A stretch of 64,000 nucleotides of DNA, from positions 6,696,001-6,760,000 of the forward strand of contig NZ_CP118631.1 in the NCBI RefSeq assembly GCF_028993635.1, read 5' to 3'. Every line of letters starts with the position of its first letter. The first letter of the stretch is position 1. Below, one piece after another: positions 8,745 to 17,609 of the stretch. The position numbers and the translations under genes were made by a program. The stretch comes from Mucilaginibacter sp. SJ (GTDB lineage: Bacteria; Bacteroidota; Bacteroidia; Sphingobacteriales; Sphingobacteriaceae). A model generated the notes under the pieces. It was not told where the DNA came from and did no database searches. It saw only the letters and a list, made by a program, of their open reading frames with translations.

Positions 8745-10196
8745 TTAAAATTGAAAGTAAATAAACTGTTGCTCTTTTCCTGTAAATAAAAAAATCACCA
8801 CAATCAATGTATAGTAAAAGGTCAATCTGTACCCTCTTTTTTTTAACCAGCTTAACTTCTCAATGGCATATTGGTTTTCCCGCCCCTGCCACTCAACTAT
8901 TATAAAACATAGAATAAGAATGATCACTTCAAGCAATTGTGCTTTATTAACATCTAATTGAGGTATGAAAAAAAGCGATCTTGAAAAAATCCGGCCAATG
9001 TATTTAAATGCTTGTGTAACACTATCAGCCCTAAAAAAGATCCATGCAAAAATTACCTGCAGAAATGTGGTCACCATTTGCATGAATTCGGTGAACGTTG
9101 GCATAGCTTTGCCTTTGGCTGCAATTTCGAGGTGGTTTCTGTTTGTTTTTAAAAGAATAGAAGGGAGAATAAATAAAGCATTTAAAAGGCCCCAGATGAT
9201 GAAGGTCCAGTTGGCGCCGTGCCAAAAGCCGCTAACCAAGAAAATGATTAATGTGTTTCTTACTTTGAGCCAGGTGCCTGTTTTGCTGCCCCCAAGAGGT
9301 ATGTATAAGTAATCTCTAAACCATGATGATAGTGAGATATGCCATCTGCGCCAAAACTCGGCCATATCTCTTGAAAAGTACGGGAATGCAAAATTTCTCA
9401 GCAGTTCAAATCCAAAAAGTTTTGCTATGCCTAATGCCATATCAGAATATCCCGAGAAATCGCAATAGATTTGGACTGCAAAAAATATAGCGCCTAAAAC
9501 CAGGGTACTGCCTGGATAATGCGAACTATTTGCAAATATCATGTTGGCATAGTCGGCACATTGATCGGCAATTACAGCTTTTTTAAACAAGCCCCATAGA
9601 ATTTGCCGCAGCCCATTAATTGCCCCCTGGTAGTTAAATTCTCTCTTCGTTTTCACCTGGGGCAAAAGGTGTGTTGCCCGTTCGATAGGGCCCGCCACCA
9701 AAAGCGGGAAAAAACTTACGAACAATGAATAGTCAATGAAGTTCCGTTCGGCTTTAATACGGTTTTTATAAACATCAATTACATATGATAAACCATGAAA
9801 TGTATAAAAAGAGATACCGACAGGCAGGATTACATTTAGAGTAAACGGGCTTAAATGAATCCCTATACTGGCGCATAGGCCGGCAAGCGATGCTGCAAAG
9901 AAGTTGTAGTATTTAAAAACACCCAAAAAGCCCAGGTTTACAGATATGCTTAACCAAAGCCAAAAGGTTTTTAGGCCTTGTGTTTTTGCCTGGTACATTT
10001 TTAGCCCGGTAAAATAATCTAAAAGGGTGGAAAAAATTAACAGTAAAAGAAACCGCCAGTCCCAGCAAGCGTAAAAAAAATAACTTGCAGCGAGCAGCAA
10101 CAAATTTTGCTGTTGCAGTTTTCGGTTAAGTACAAACCAATAAAGCACAAAAACCACAATCAGAAATATTCCGAACCCAAAGGAATTAAAAAGCAT
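8745..10196 (-). CDS. MBOAT family O-acyltransferase (AlgI/DltB-like)
   Basis: A 483-residue polytopic membrane protein. The ATG at 10196 (MLFNSFGFGIFLIV) matches the usual start of the family; a frame from 10325 would add 43 atypical residues. MBOAT signatures are clear: QIYCDFSGYSDMALGIAKLFGF, FWRRWHISLSSWFRDYLYIP and HGANWTFIIWG with the conserved histidine. It probably transfers acetyl from a cytoplasmic donor across the inner membrane to the SGNH partner encoded downstream. Closest analogues are alginate AlgI and similar EPS O-acetylases; the polymer acetylated is probably the EPS made by the neighbouring locus. Confidence 0.92.
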   Translation of the reverse strand: MLFNSFGFGIFLIVVFVLYWFVLNRKLQQQNLLLLAASYFFYACWDWRFLLLLIFSTLLDYFTGLKMYQAKTQGLKTFWLWLSISVNLGFLGVFKYYNFFAASLAGLCASIGIHLSPFTLNVILPVGISFYTFHGLSYVIDVYKNRIKAERNFIDYSLFVSFFPLLVAGPIERATHLLPQVKTKREFNYQGAINGLRQILWGLFKKAVIADQCADYANMIFANSSHYPGSTLVLGAIFFAVQIYCDFSGYSDMALGIAKLFGFELLRNFAFPYFSRDMAEFWRRWHISLSSWFRDYLYIPLGGSKTGTWLKVRNTLIIFLVSGFWHGANWTFIIWGLLNALFILPSILLKTNRNHLEIAAKGKAMPTFTEFMQMVTTFLQVIFAWIFFRADSVTQAFKYIGRIFSRSLFFIPQLDVNKAQLLEVIILILCFIIVEWQGRENQYAIEKLSWLKKRGYRLTFYYTLIVVIFLFTGKEQQFIYFQF

Positions 10197-10400
10197 GTTA
10201 TGATGAATTTTAAAAAATAGCCAAAGTGGCCGACTTAGGATACTCAGTATGTACAGAGGCTGGGAAATAGGTAGACGCAGATGTATAACAAAAGGCAACA
10301 AAAATTGATCGCTGTTTTGCAGCAACCAACTTATAACAATATAAAAAAAGTAAGTAAAGGTCTTTTGTCAATATAATAATTTTGTGATACCTGGAAGCTG

Positions 10401-10838
10401 TCAATCTGGCTTTAGTGTGTTTTCGTTACGCAACGCTTCATTGAATTTTTCAAGCAATTTTATATACTTGTCCATCCAATAATATATGGCATCAAGCGGA
10501 GCGTCTTTTGCTTCATGTGTTTCGATATCCTTTTCGGCATTCGGCGAGTTAAATCTCAAGGCAAATTCATTGGGAAATTCCTTTGAAAAATCATGCTCAA
10601 TAACAATACCGATCTGACAAATTATATCAAAGCTAAGCCTTTTGGTGTTGAACCAATTGTATAAGGTTCTGCGGCTTACGTTGAGCTTCCGGGCGATTTC
10701 ACTTATCCCCATATGGTCACGTCTAACAATTCGCTCTACAATTTTGCCAAAATGTAAATCTTGAGTGTCATTAATACCAATAGATCTTTGATCGTTATTG
10801 ATATATGAGCTAACAGGGTAATAAACTTTGCTGTGCAT
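10401..10838 (-). CDS. Small helix-turn-helix regulator
   Basis: A 145-residue protein with a helix-turn-helix at about residues 45-75 (GISEIARKLNVSRRTLYNWF), of the Xre/homeodomain-like type that recurs in Bacteroidetes. The C-terminal half is charged and probably helical, with no ligand domain I recognise. The upstream region holds a bipartite motif shared with the PAS/AraC regulator gene to its right. Its position beside an MBOAT pair and the end of the EPS locus suggests a role in EPS regulation, but the sequence does not prove it. Confidence 0.75.
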   Translation of the reverse strand: MHSKVYYPVSSYINNDQRSIGINDTQDLHFGKIVERIVRRDHMGISEIARKLNVSRRTLYNWFNTKRLSFDIICQIGIVIEHDFSKEFPNEFALRFNSPNAEKDIETHEAKDAPLDAIYYWMDKYIKLLEKFNEALRNENTLKPD

Positions 10839-11412
10839 AAGATTAGATTCGATTAGGTGTCAATTTTTAGTTGGTTAGCATAATTAAATTTAGGTTATAA
10901 TAAACTGCAAATTACTTATAGATACTTATGATCATAAATATCGGGTCTCGGCTTTTTCTGAATCATGATTTAAGTTTAGGTTATTCATTAGTTTAATGTT
11001 TAGTGCTCACATTCGTTTATCAATAAACAAGCGATGGCCTTTTTGATAATTCGTATCATCGTTTGTGAATTAAATTTATGTATACTTCCTATCTTAATCA
11101 ACCTATAAAAGGCCAAATTATACCTGTAGAAGGCGTTAATGCACACTAATTAGGAATAGTAAAAATGGCTCTGCACGTTTTTGGGGCCAATATTTGCCAG
11201 TTTTTGTGAGTGGTAGTTAAGTTATTAAACTGTTATCCATCCAATAAAGTGTTATTTTAGTTGATTTTACTAAAGGTGTATTTTTTTTCAAAATAAGATA
11301 AATTTAGTGCGTAGCGCTAATGTAAACGCATAAATTCATAAAATATTGGCGAATTCTCATTTTTTTATCTTCCGGTTGAAGATCATCGCGATAAAATTTT
11401 TTTCTAAACAGC
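10839..11412. other. AT-rich intergenic region between two leftward regulator genes
   Basis: This 574-bp gap holds no convincing reading frame. It contains the bipartite motif at 10890-10914 and a further TTAGGTTAT at about 10976-10984. A small hairpin ATCTTC/GAAGAT (11367-11383) has its T run on the wrong side to terminate the leftward gene. Nothing else is recognised. Confidence 0.5.
10890..10914 (-). promoter_or_regulatory. Shared bipartite motif upstream of the HTH regulator
   Basis: TTAGGTTATAAT (10890-10901) is followed after 3 bp by CTGCAAATTA (10905-10914), 52 bp upstream of the start codon. The same two blocks occur in the same order 61 bp upstream of the PAS/AraC regulator at 12936. 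They may be promoter elements or a common operator. Confidence 0.45.
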
Positions 11413-12936
11413 TCAATCCGTTAAAAAGTTGGCCATTTTAAACGGTGAAAGAGGAGTAATATCCAGAAGTATTCCTGATAGCTTTTTACACTTGTTATTT
11501 TGAAATTCAGGATAACCAATAATTCTTATCTTTCTTGAATTACCTTTGGCAGTTATCATATCAACTTCAATATCAAAAGAGCTTCCGTATTTTAACGCGT
11601 CTTTTAAAGCTTTTTTACTGAGCCTCTCGCTTTTGCCTTGTTTAAAAAGCTTCCATATCGTTTTTATATCCGGTACGAAGTACTCAGGTACTTCAAGGAT
11701 GCTTTTTATAACGTTATCCCATTGCATGGTATGGGTAAGCAGATCTCGTGTCCAGGTACCTATTTTTGACAAGGCAGCGGCTCTTTTTAGAAGCTTCTCG
11801 GCCTGTTTGTTTTCTTTTTCTATGGCTTTAATTTTGGAAATATCTTCGGTATGGATAAATAGTCCGCCTGTTTCTCCCGAAGTTGTAAACCAGGGGTGAA
11901 TATTCCATTTTAGCCAAACGCGGGTACCATCATTCTTTTTTAAGAGCAGGCCATCACATTGATATATATTACCTTTTAAGCAATGATTATGGAGTTTTTC
12001 GCATTTCTTTTTTGTAGCCGGTAAAACTTCATATATACTTTTTCCAATAAAACCTGTGTTTTCAAGTTTGTATTCGGCAACCCATCTTTTTGAAGCAGCA
12101 ATAAATTGCATCTGGTTATTGAACATGGCAATAGCAATAGGGGCCTGTTCTATAAGCATTTTATTATGCTTATTATTTTCTTTTTGAGTTTCGATGAGCT
12201 CACCATCGGATGATTTTTCTTCTAAATATCTATGATAACATGCCGAAAAATTTGACGGATTGGAAAAATTGAGCATTACTGCCATTTGGTTTTTATTGCA
12301 GCGCTTTTCCCTGATATATCTGTCTGCAATTTCCATTTGCAGATATCGGTAATAGGAAAAAATAGTTCTGCCGAAACTTTGCTTAAAATCTCTTTTTAAT
12401 TTTGACTCAGATACAAAATGTTTTTTTGAAAGTGCGGAGATACTCGGAAATCCGATAAACAGGTTCTCATTTAGTGTTTTTGCAACATTTTCAAGGAGCT
12501 GGTCGTTTTGAGTTACAAACTCAGGTAGTTTTTCTACTCCTGTTTTATTATCGTGAGATTTATTATTTAACGGGCTAATGTCTGCCATATGCGCATAAAA
12601 CCCCTTTATTTCACCTTCAACATAGTTGGGATGATAAGTTACCCGCACGTTTTTAGCTTTGCCCGAGTACAAATGAATTACCTGGTCAAAAACCTGTATT
12701 TTACCACCTAATACACCGTTAATATAAGGAAGCTGCATTTCAAATAATGTTCCTAAAATTTCTGAAAGATGCGATTTATTGATCATATGCTCCGGGGTTA
12801 TCCCAAACCAATCGGCCGTAGCTTTATTGGCATAGCGGCAAATCAGGTTTTTATCCCAATAAGCCAGCATGGCCTCAGTATGCTCCGTCACGTTGAACGC
12901 TATCTCAGAAAAATCAGAATTCGGATCAAAGGACAT
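11413..12936 (-). CDS. PAS-AraC-PAS-PAS regulatory protein
   Basis: A 507-residue protein with an unusual order. A PAS domain at about 15-120 (MLAYWDKNLICRYANKATAD) is followed by an AraC-type double HTH at about 148-240 (LSKKHFVSESKLKRDFKQSF, then MLNFSNPSNFSACYHRYL) and two more PAS domains at about 262-370 and 385-500 (MFNNQMQFIAASKRWVAEY; GTWTRDLLTHTMQWDNVIKS). The first two PAS domains are followed by PAC-like segments. No kinase, cyclase or receiver domain is seen. AraC HTHs are usually C-terminal, so a central one is odd. It probably senses a small ligand or redox state and binds DNA, perhaps the EPS promoter, but the target is unknown. Confidence 0.8.
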   Translation of the reverse strand: MSFDPNSDFSEIAFNVTEHTEAMLAYWDKNLICRYANKATADWFGITPEHMINKSHLSEILGTLFEMQLPYINGVLGGKIQVFDQVIHLYSGKAKNVRVTYHPNYVEGEIKGFYAHMADISPLNNKSHDNKTGVEKLPEFVTQNDQLLENVAKTLNENLFIGFPSISALSKKHFVSESKLKRDFKQSFGRTIFSYYRYLQMEIADRYIREKRCNKNQMAVMLNFSNPSNFSACYHRYLEEKSSDGELIETQKENNKHNKMLIEQAPIAIAMFNNQMQFIAASKRWVAEYKLENTGFIGKSIYEVLPATKKKCEKLHNHCLKGNIYQCDGLLLKKNDGTRVWLKWNIHPWFTTSGETGGLFIHTEDISKIKAIEKENKQAEKLLKRAAALSKIGTWTRDLLTHTMQWDNVIKSILEVPEYFVPDIKTIWKLFKQGKSERLSKKALKDALKYGSSFDIEVDMITAKGNSRKIRIIGYPEFQNNKCKKLSGILLDITPLSPFKMANFLTD

Positions 12937-12996
12937 TAGATTTCCTCTTTAAAAATAACAATCATCAGCTTTACCCATCGTGATGAAAATGGGATC

Positions 12997-13028
12997 TTAG
13001 GTTATAATTTGCTTAAATCTGCAAATTA
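12997..13028 (-). promoter_or_regulatory. Shared bipartite motif upstream of the PAS/AraC regulator
   Basis: TTAGGTTATAAT (12997-13008) is followed after 10 bp by CTGCAAATTA (13019-13028), the same two blocks found upstream of the HTH gene at 10838. Spacing between blocks differs (3 versus 10 bp), so each block may be bound separately. Confidence 0.45.
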
Positions 13029-13072
13029 TTATTGGAAACATATAAGATTAATCATATAAATTAAAAAAAAGC

Positions 13073-15025
13073 TCAGTTTACCATTTGTTTGTCAATCAAT
13101 TTTATGTCGAGCTTTTCATATTGGGAATTATTGCTGATGTAATCGGGCAATATGGTTTTCATTTTCGATACCATCAAATCAACTTCATTATGTAGGTTGA
13201 GCTCCAAAAGATCCTTTATTAAATTGTTGATCTTAGCGTAACTAACCGGGATGTTTTTGGAGATCTTGATGTCTTTGTTATAAGTTGGTATTACCTCTTC
13301 TTCGGCATTTAACAACTCTTCATATAGTTTTTCGCCGGGCCGCAAGCCGGTATAAACAATCTGGATATCTTTTCCCGGAACAAGACCGGCCATTTTTATC
13401 ATATTCGCCGCCAGATCGGCAATTTTTACCGGTTCGCCCATGTCAAACAAAAATATTTCGCCTCCATTGCCCATTACGGCTGCCTCAAGTACCAGCTGTA
13501 CAGCTTCGGGTATAGTCATAAAGTATCTTGTGATATCCGGATGGGTAACGGTAACGGGCCCGCCTTTTTCAATTTGTGCTTTAAAGCGGGGGATCACGGA
13601 GCCATTTGACCCAAGGACATTGCCGAAGCGGGTTGTTATAAACCTGGTTTGGTTACCTTTTGACGGATCAGAGTTAAAAAAATGCTCTTCAAATAACAGG
13701 TTATTTAACGATTGAATATACATTTCGGCTATCCGTTTTGAGGCCCCCATGATGTTTGTTGGACGCACCGCTTTATCTGTTGATATCATTACAAATTTTT
13801 CGACATTAAATTCTATTGAAATATCTGCCAGGATTTTTGTGCCCCATACGTTGGTTAAAATAGCTTCGGTCGGGTTATTCTCCATCATAGGTACATGCTT
13901 GTAAGCTGCCGCATGAAATACTATTTGAGGCCTGTATAAATTAAACAGTGTTTTTATACGACCGGAATTTTGGATATCAGCAATAAAGATCCTGGTGCGG
14001 TTACCGTACAAGCCGTCTTCAATTTCCATTTGAATATCATGCAACGGGGTTTCGGCCCTGTCACATAACACAACAAATTCGGGACTATACATTAACACTT
14101 GCCTTACCAGCTCAGAACCTATTGAACCGGCAGCACCCGTGATCAAAATCCTTTTACCTTTAATATCATCTAAAATATGTTCATTGCAGATTTTTATGGG
14201 TTTTCGCTCCAACAGATCTTCTATTTTTAGGTCTTTAAATTGATTTAGGTTGGGTTTGCCATTGATCCACTGGTCGGATGACGGCACAACAATTACTTTT
14301 ATGCCAAGTTCAATACATTTTTCAACCGCCTTTCTTTTTCCGTCGATTTTTATATCCTCGGATGTTATCAGCATTGACTTTATATCGTAGCGTTTTTTTA
14401 GCATATCAATTGATTTGATAGGATAAACCTGCTTTTGCTCAATGCATTTTGATATTCTGTCAACACCGGTGTCGATAAAGCCCTGAACATTGAGTATAAA
14501 TCCTTTTTGTGCTTCAAGGGCATTTTTAATTAGTATGGAAGGCTCGTTGGAGCCGTAGATCAGTACATTTTCTTTTTCAACTTTATAGCTTGTTGCCTCA
14601 ATGTATTTAAAAACATCCTTGATAATAATACGCATACACATCAGCATAGACGAAGTGATAAAGAAATTGATCAGCAGCACATCCATCAATCCGCTGACAT
14701 CAATTTTAAGGTAGAAAGCGAAGAACACATGATAAAACAGCAAAAACGTAACATTACTTGCCAGTACGGTTATTAAAATCCGCATCATATCGCGTGTGTT
14801 GGAATACCTGATAATACATGTATGTATTTTCATTATCATAAAAACCAGCACCGCATTGCTGCAATAAAAAAGCATATAATAAAGACTGATGGGATCAAAC
14901 TGAAGCCGGTTTTTAAAATATAGTGATGTCCATAATGATAACAAAACTACCATCAGGTCAATTACCAGGATTAGCCATCTTGAATGGAACTTATCCTGGA
15001 ACAACAAATTTTTGAGGTATATCAT
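13073..15025 (-). CDS. Nucleotide-sugar 4,6-dehydratase, membrane PglF/CapD/WbpM type
   Basis: A 650-residue protein with four N-terminal transmembrane helices (to about residue 130), a CoA-binding/Rossmann-like domain (about 145-260) and an extended SDR catalytic domain beginning KRILITGAAGSIGSELVRQV (about 290). The segments HAAAYKHVPMMENNP and STDKAVRPTNIMGASKR match long-form UDP-GlcNAc 4,6-dehydratases, in which a Met replaces the classical Tyr of YxxxK. It should convert UDP-GlcNAc to the 4-keto-6-deoxy sugar, for an aminotransferase to turn into a QuiNAc4N/bacillosamine-like residue. It is the last gene of the leftward EPS locus. Confidence 0.93.
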   Translation of the reverse strand: MIYLKNLLFQDKFHSRWLILVIDLMVVLLSLWTSLYFKNRLQFDPISLYYMLFYCSNAVLVFMIMKIHTCIIRYSNTRDMMRILITVLASNVTFLLFYHVFFAFYLKIDVSGLMDVLLINFFITSSMLMCMRIIIKDVFKYIEATSYKVEKENVLIYGSNEPSILIKNALEAQKGFILNVQGFIDTGVDRISKCIEQKQVYPIKSIDMLKKRYDIKSMLITSEDIKIDGKRKAVEKCIELGIKVIVVPSSDQWINGKPNLNQFKDLKIEDLLERKPIKICNEHILDDIKGKRILITGAAGSIGSELVRQVLMYSPEFVVLCDRAETPLHDIQMEIEDGLYGNRTRIFIADIQNSGRIKTLFNLYRPQIVFHAAAYKHVPMMENNPTEAILTNVWGTKILADISIEFNVEKFVMISTDKAVRPTNIMGASKRIAEMYIQSLNNLLFEEHFFNSDPSKGNQTRFITTRFGNVLGSNGSVIPRFKAQIEKGGPVTVTHPDITRYFMTIPEAVQLVLEAAVMGNGGEIFLFDMGEPVKIADLAANMIKMAGLVPGKDIQIVYTGLRPGEKLYEELLNAEEEVIPTYNKDIKISKNIPVSYAKINNLIKDLLELNLHNEVDLMVSKMKTILPDYISNNSQYEKLDIKLIDKQMVN

Positions 15026-15048
15026 AACTGGTTTATTTAGGTATTATC

Positions 15049-16074
15049 TTAAGCGTATCTATATAGCGGAAAAAAGTCTACTTCGGCATTTTCTTCAATG
15101 CCCTTATCCTGCAAAAGCTTTTGGTATATTTCCGGGTTGGCAACATACCTCCATGTTTTAAAATCAAGGTGGAAGTCGGAGAAGGCGCATTTCCAATCAA
15201 AGAGTTTGTCGTTCTTAAATCCAAGGCCGCCTCCCAGGTTATAATATTTCATTCCTTTTTCCCTGCCTATCTGGGTTATAGAGTCGGCCAGGAATTTGGT
15301 GGGGCTGTGGTGTAAATATTCTGCACGGGTACCTACTAAATGAGCCTGGATAATGCCATTGGTAAATACTATTATGGTACTTGCAATTGCAGTGTCATTG
15401 TAGTAAACAGTTAATAAACGTGCGTCATATTCGGAGGTGTTTAATATTTCTGAAAAGTACTTTTCATTAAATAGATAGTAGTTGCTGGCACCTACCCGTT
15501 TCATGTTTTCGGTATAAATTTCAACAAAGGTTTTTATGCCGGCAGTATTAGTTTCGTCTTCTATTCTGAAACCCTTTTTCCATGCATGTTTAATAGCATC
15601 CATAGTTGATTGCCTGTATTTTTTGCGTTGTTCATCAATGGGGAGTGAAAGGTCAAGTACTACTGTTTTTCCGTTTTCGTGAACGCCTCCAAATTTCTCC
15701 AGTAATTTTTGCTGCTTATAAAAAGGATGAAGTCTTACAAAAACAGATACATACTTTTCCTTTACAAGGAAATTGTTGAAAGCACTTTTAAAATTTTCCA
15801 TCAGTTCCTCATCTATCTCATCAATCTTTTTGTTTGAAAACGGGCCCGAAAAACCATATACACAGGTTAGGTCGCTATAATCAGATCCCGGAATTTTTCG
15901 CTGAAGCAGGGGGAAGCCGATAAAGGTGTCTAACTCTTCATAAATAAATAGAACAGGATCTCCGGCTGTTTCAAGGGAGTGATAATGCCATGTATGATAA
16001 AAATCATATTCGGCCGAATTACCGACGTAAGAAATCCATTCCTCTTTATTGAGCAGGGTAAAGATCTTAATCAT
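15049..16074 (-). CDS. FemAB/GNAT-fold acyltransferase of the EPS locus
   Basis: A 341-residue protein starting at the ATG at 16074, which avoids overlap with the preceding gene; an upstream start at 16125 would overlap it. It resembles the lipid II glycyltransferase (FemAB)/BioF2-like GNAT proteins common in Bacteroidetes polysaccharide loci. It has two GNAT-like halves, YRQSTMDAIKHAWKKGFRI midway and YYNLGGGLGFKNDKLFDWK in the second half. In these loci the family is thought to attach an aminoacyl or acyl group to an amino sugar. Donor and acceptor are unknown. The downstream neighbour is the 4,6-dehydratase. Confidence 0.75.
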   Translation of the reverse strand: MIKIFTLLNKEEWISYVGNSAEYDFYHTWHYHSLETAGDPVLFIYEELDTFIGFPLLQRKIPGSDYSDLTCVYGFSGPFSNKKIDEIDEELMENFKSAFNNFLVKEKYVSVFVRLHPFYKQQKLLEKFGGVHENGKTVVLDLSLPIDEQRKKYRQSTMDAIKHAWKKGFRIEDETNTAGIKTFVEIYTENMKRVGASNYYLFNEKYFSEILNTSEYDARLLTVYYNDTAIASTIIVFTNGIIQAHLVGTRAEYLHHSPTKFLADSITQIGREKGMKYYNLGGGLGFKNDKLFDWKCAFSDFHLDFKTWRYVANPEIYQKLLQDKGIEENAEVDFFPLYRYA

Positions 16075-16100
16075 TGAATTAAAGTTTAGGAGATAGTAAA

Positions 16101-16607
16101 TTATGACTGTTGATTTTGAAGGCAAACAAATTTACTTTTGGTAATACTCATTGTAATCAGATCATTTACCTTACCTGTAATTTCAAATCCGGCCTTTTCA
16201 TAAACGGTTATTGCCGCGATATTTGCAGGATGTACCTTTAAATAAATCTCATCCAATTCCTTTATTAAAAAGCCATATCGTATCATCTGTACTGTTGCCT
16301 GGTAACCAATTCCTTTACCCCAGTAAAGTTTGTTACCAATAAACAGGTGCAGTTCTGCATCATGATCAGTAATATCGAGCAGTTGGATATTACCTATATA
16401 TGTATTAAGCTCTTTAACACAAATTGCAAATCTAAGCTGATCGGGCTTGGCCAGCTTTTCACGTAACCAGGCTGTTTCTATTTCCGAGCTAATATAATGA
16501 GTGGGTTTGTAGCCCGTATATACCCATATCAATGGGTCATTACGCCATGCGTAAGATACGGACGCATCTTCTATTACAAGGGGGCGTATGTAAACTGAAA
16601 TGGTCAT
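16101..16607 (-). CDS. GNAT N-acetyltransferase (RimJ/RimL-like), probably sugar N-acetylation
   Basis: A 168-residue GNAT protein. It has the acetyl-CoA-binding strand and loop (LYWGKGIGYQATVQMIRYGF) and the C-terminal NIAAITVYEKAGFEITG motif of the RimJ/RimL group. It overlaps the preceding aminotransferase gene by ATGA, so the two are coupled. Together with the 4,6-dehydratase and the aminotransferase this suggests dehydration, amination and N-acetylation of a nucleotide sugar, as PglF-PglE-PglD do for bacillosamine. That pathway reading is inference. Confidence 0.85.
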   Translation of the reverse strand: MTISVYIRPLVIEDASVSYAWRNDPLIWVYTGYKPTHYISSEIETAWLREKLAKPDQLRFAICVKELNTYIGNIQLLDITDHDAELHLFIGNKLYWGKGIGYQATVQMIRYGFLIKELDEIYLKVHPANIAAITVYEKAGFEITGKVNDLITMSITKSKFVCLQNQQS

Positions 16608-17578
16608 AAAAAAAGTCTTAGCGTATTTAACATATAAAACATATCCTGAAGGTCATACCGCTGGTCGATTGGTAATGGCACTAAGCACCGGGCCAGGTAA
16701 TTTTCGTTGGTGTTTTTCTTAGTCCACTTAAATACATTGGGCCAGTAGGTGGCAACGTATATTTTTTTCTGTATCAAATGGACCTTTAGGTGCCGGTCGT
16801 TTGTTAAAAAAGGATAAACCAATGGTACTGTGTGCTCATCAGCGGCGTTAAACTTAAGCAGGTTAAATTGAGCAAGGTGCTTATGCAAAAAATTAAAGTT
16901 TCGTTGCCTCGCAAAAACACATTCATTGTAATTGATGCTTGAAAGCATCTTTTGGGTTAATAACGACATAGACCTGATCTCGTTGTTTTCCAGATCCTTG
17001 CTGTTGTTTACATAGTCAGAATACCCGGCTTCTATACCTGCGTCTATGCTTTTTATCAGGTGCGAAAACCGTTGTACTGAGCTATCTACCGGCAATTTTT
17101 TAGCGAGCTTTCTCTTAATGCTTAAATATGCACCGTCCGGAACGCCAAAAAACTTACGGCACGAGTAAAATGTATCAATGCCGGCAAGGGGCTCTGAAAA
17201 AAAGGCTTGCGAATTATCAATTATAAGATTTTTGATTTTGCCGCTAAGCTCTAATGCTTTTGTTTGTTTTATGCCAAAGTAATTGGTATATAAAAAACAG
17301 GCGTCAGGCTCAATCTCAAAATCGATGATGGGATCTAACTGCCGGTCAACATGATAAAACTGGTATTGAATACCTGTTCGTGCAATTGGCTCAAGTAGCA
17401 CATCGCAGGTAAAATAAGGGATATAAATTTTATGGTATTTTTTTTGTATCAGTATGTATTCTAATGCATTACGTCCTGTGTTTAACCTAACCAAATCGGG
17501 GTAGTATTCATTCCCTTTGGGCAGTTCCAGCTCCAAATACCCGCCTATGGGTTTTAACGCGGCTTTATTTTTTTGCAT
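16604..17578 (-). CDS. Divergent DegT/DnrJ/EryC1-like sugar aminotransferase
   Basis: A 324-residue protein, shorter and more divergent than the family's usual 370-410 residues. The PLP site is recognisable: IIDNSQAF matches the family's D-x-A/S-Q/H block and YSCRKFFGVPDGAYL carries the lysine expected to form the Schiff base. RLNTGRNALEYIL matches the family's N-terminal SGT/GRxAL region. It is probably a nucleotide-sugar aminotransferase, acting before the coupled GNAT. It is preceded by the PhyH gene with a 31-bp gap. Confidence 0.72.
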   Translation of the reverse strand: MQKNKAALKPIGGYLELELPKGNEYYPDLVRLNTGRNALEYILIQKKYHKIYIPYFTCDVLLEPIARTGIQYQFYHVDRQLDPIIDFEIEPDACFLYTNYFGIKQTKALELSGKIKNLIIDNSQAFFSEPLAGIDTFYSCRKFFGVPDGAYLSIKRKLAKKLPVDSSVQRFSHLIKSIDAGIEAGYSDYVNNSKDLENNEIRSMSLLTQKMLSSINYNECVFARQRNFNFLHKHLAQFNLLKFNAADEHTVPLVYPFLTNDRHLKVHLIQKKIYVATYWPNVFKWTKKNTNENYLARCLVPLPIDQRYDLQDMFYMLNTLRLFL

Positions 17579-17609
17579 GACTGTAAATTGAGTGTGAAAA
17601 ATAAAGTTG

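Noticed and set aside
11367..11383. ATCTTC/GAAGAT hairpin as terminator of the PAS/AraC gene
   Set aside because: For the leftward gene the strand would run into A residues rather than a T run.
16604..17578. Divergent aminotransferase suspected of lacking the PLP lysine
   Set aside because: The lysine is present in YSCRKFFGVPDGAYL at the expected place, so it is divergent but probably active.
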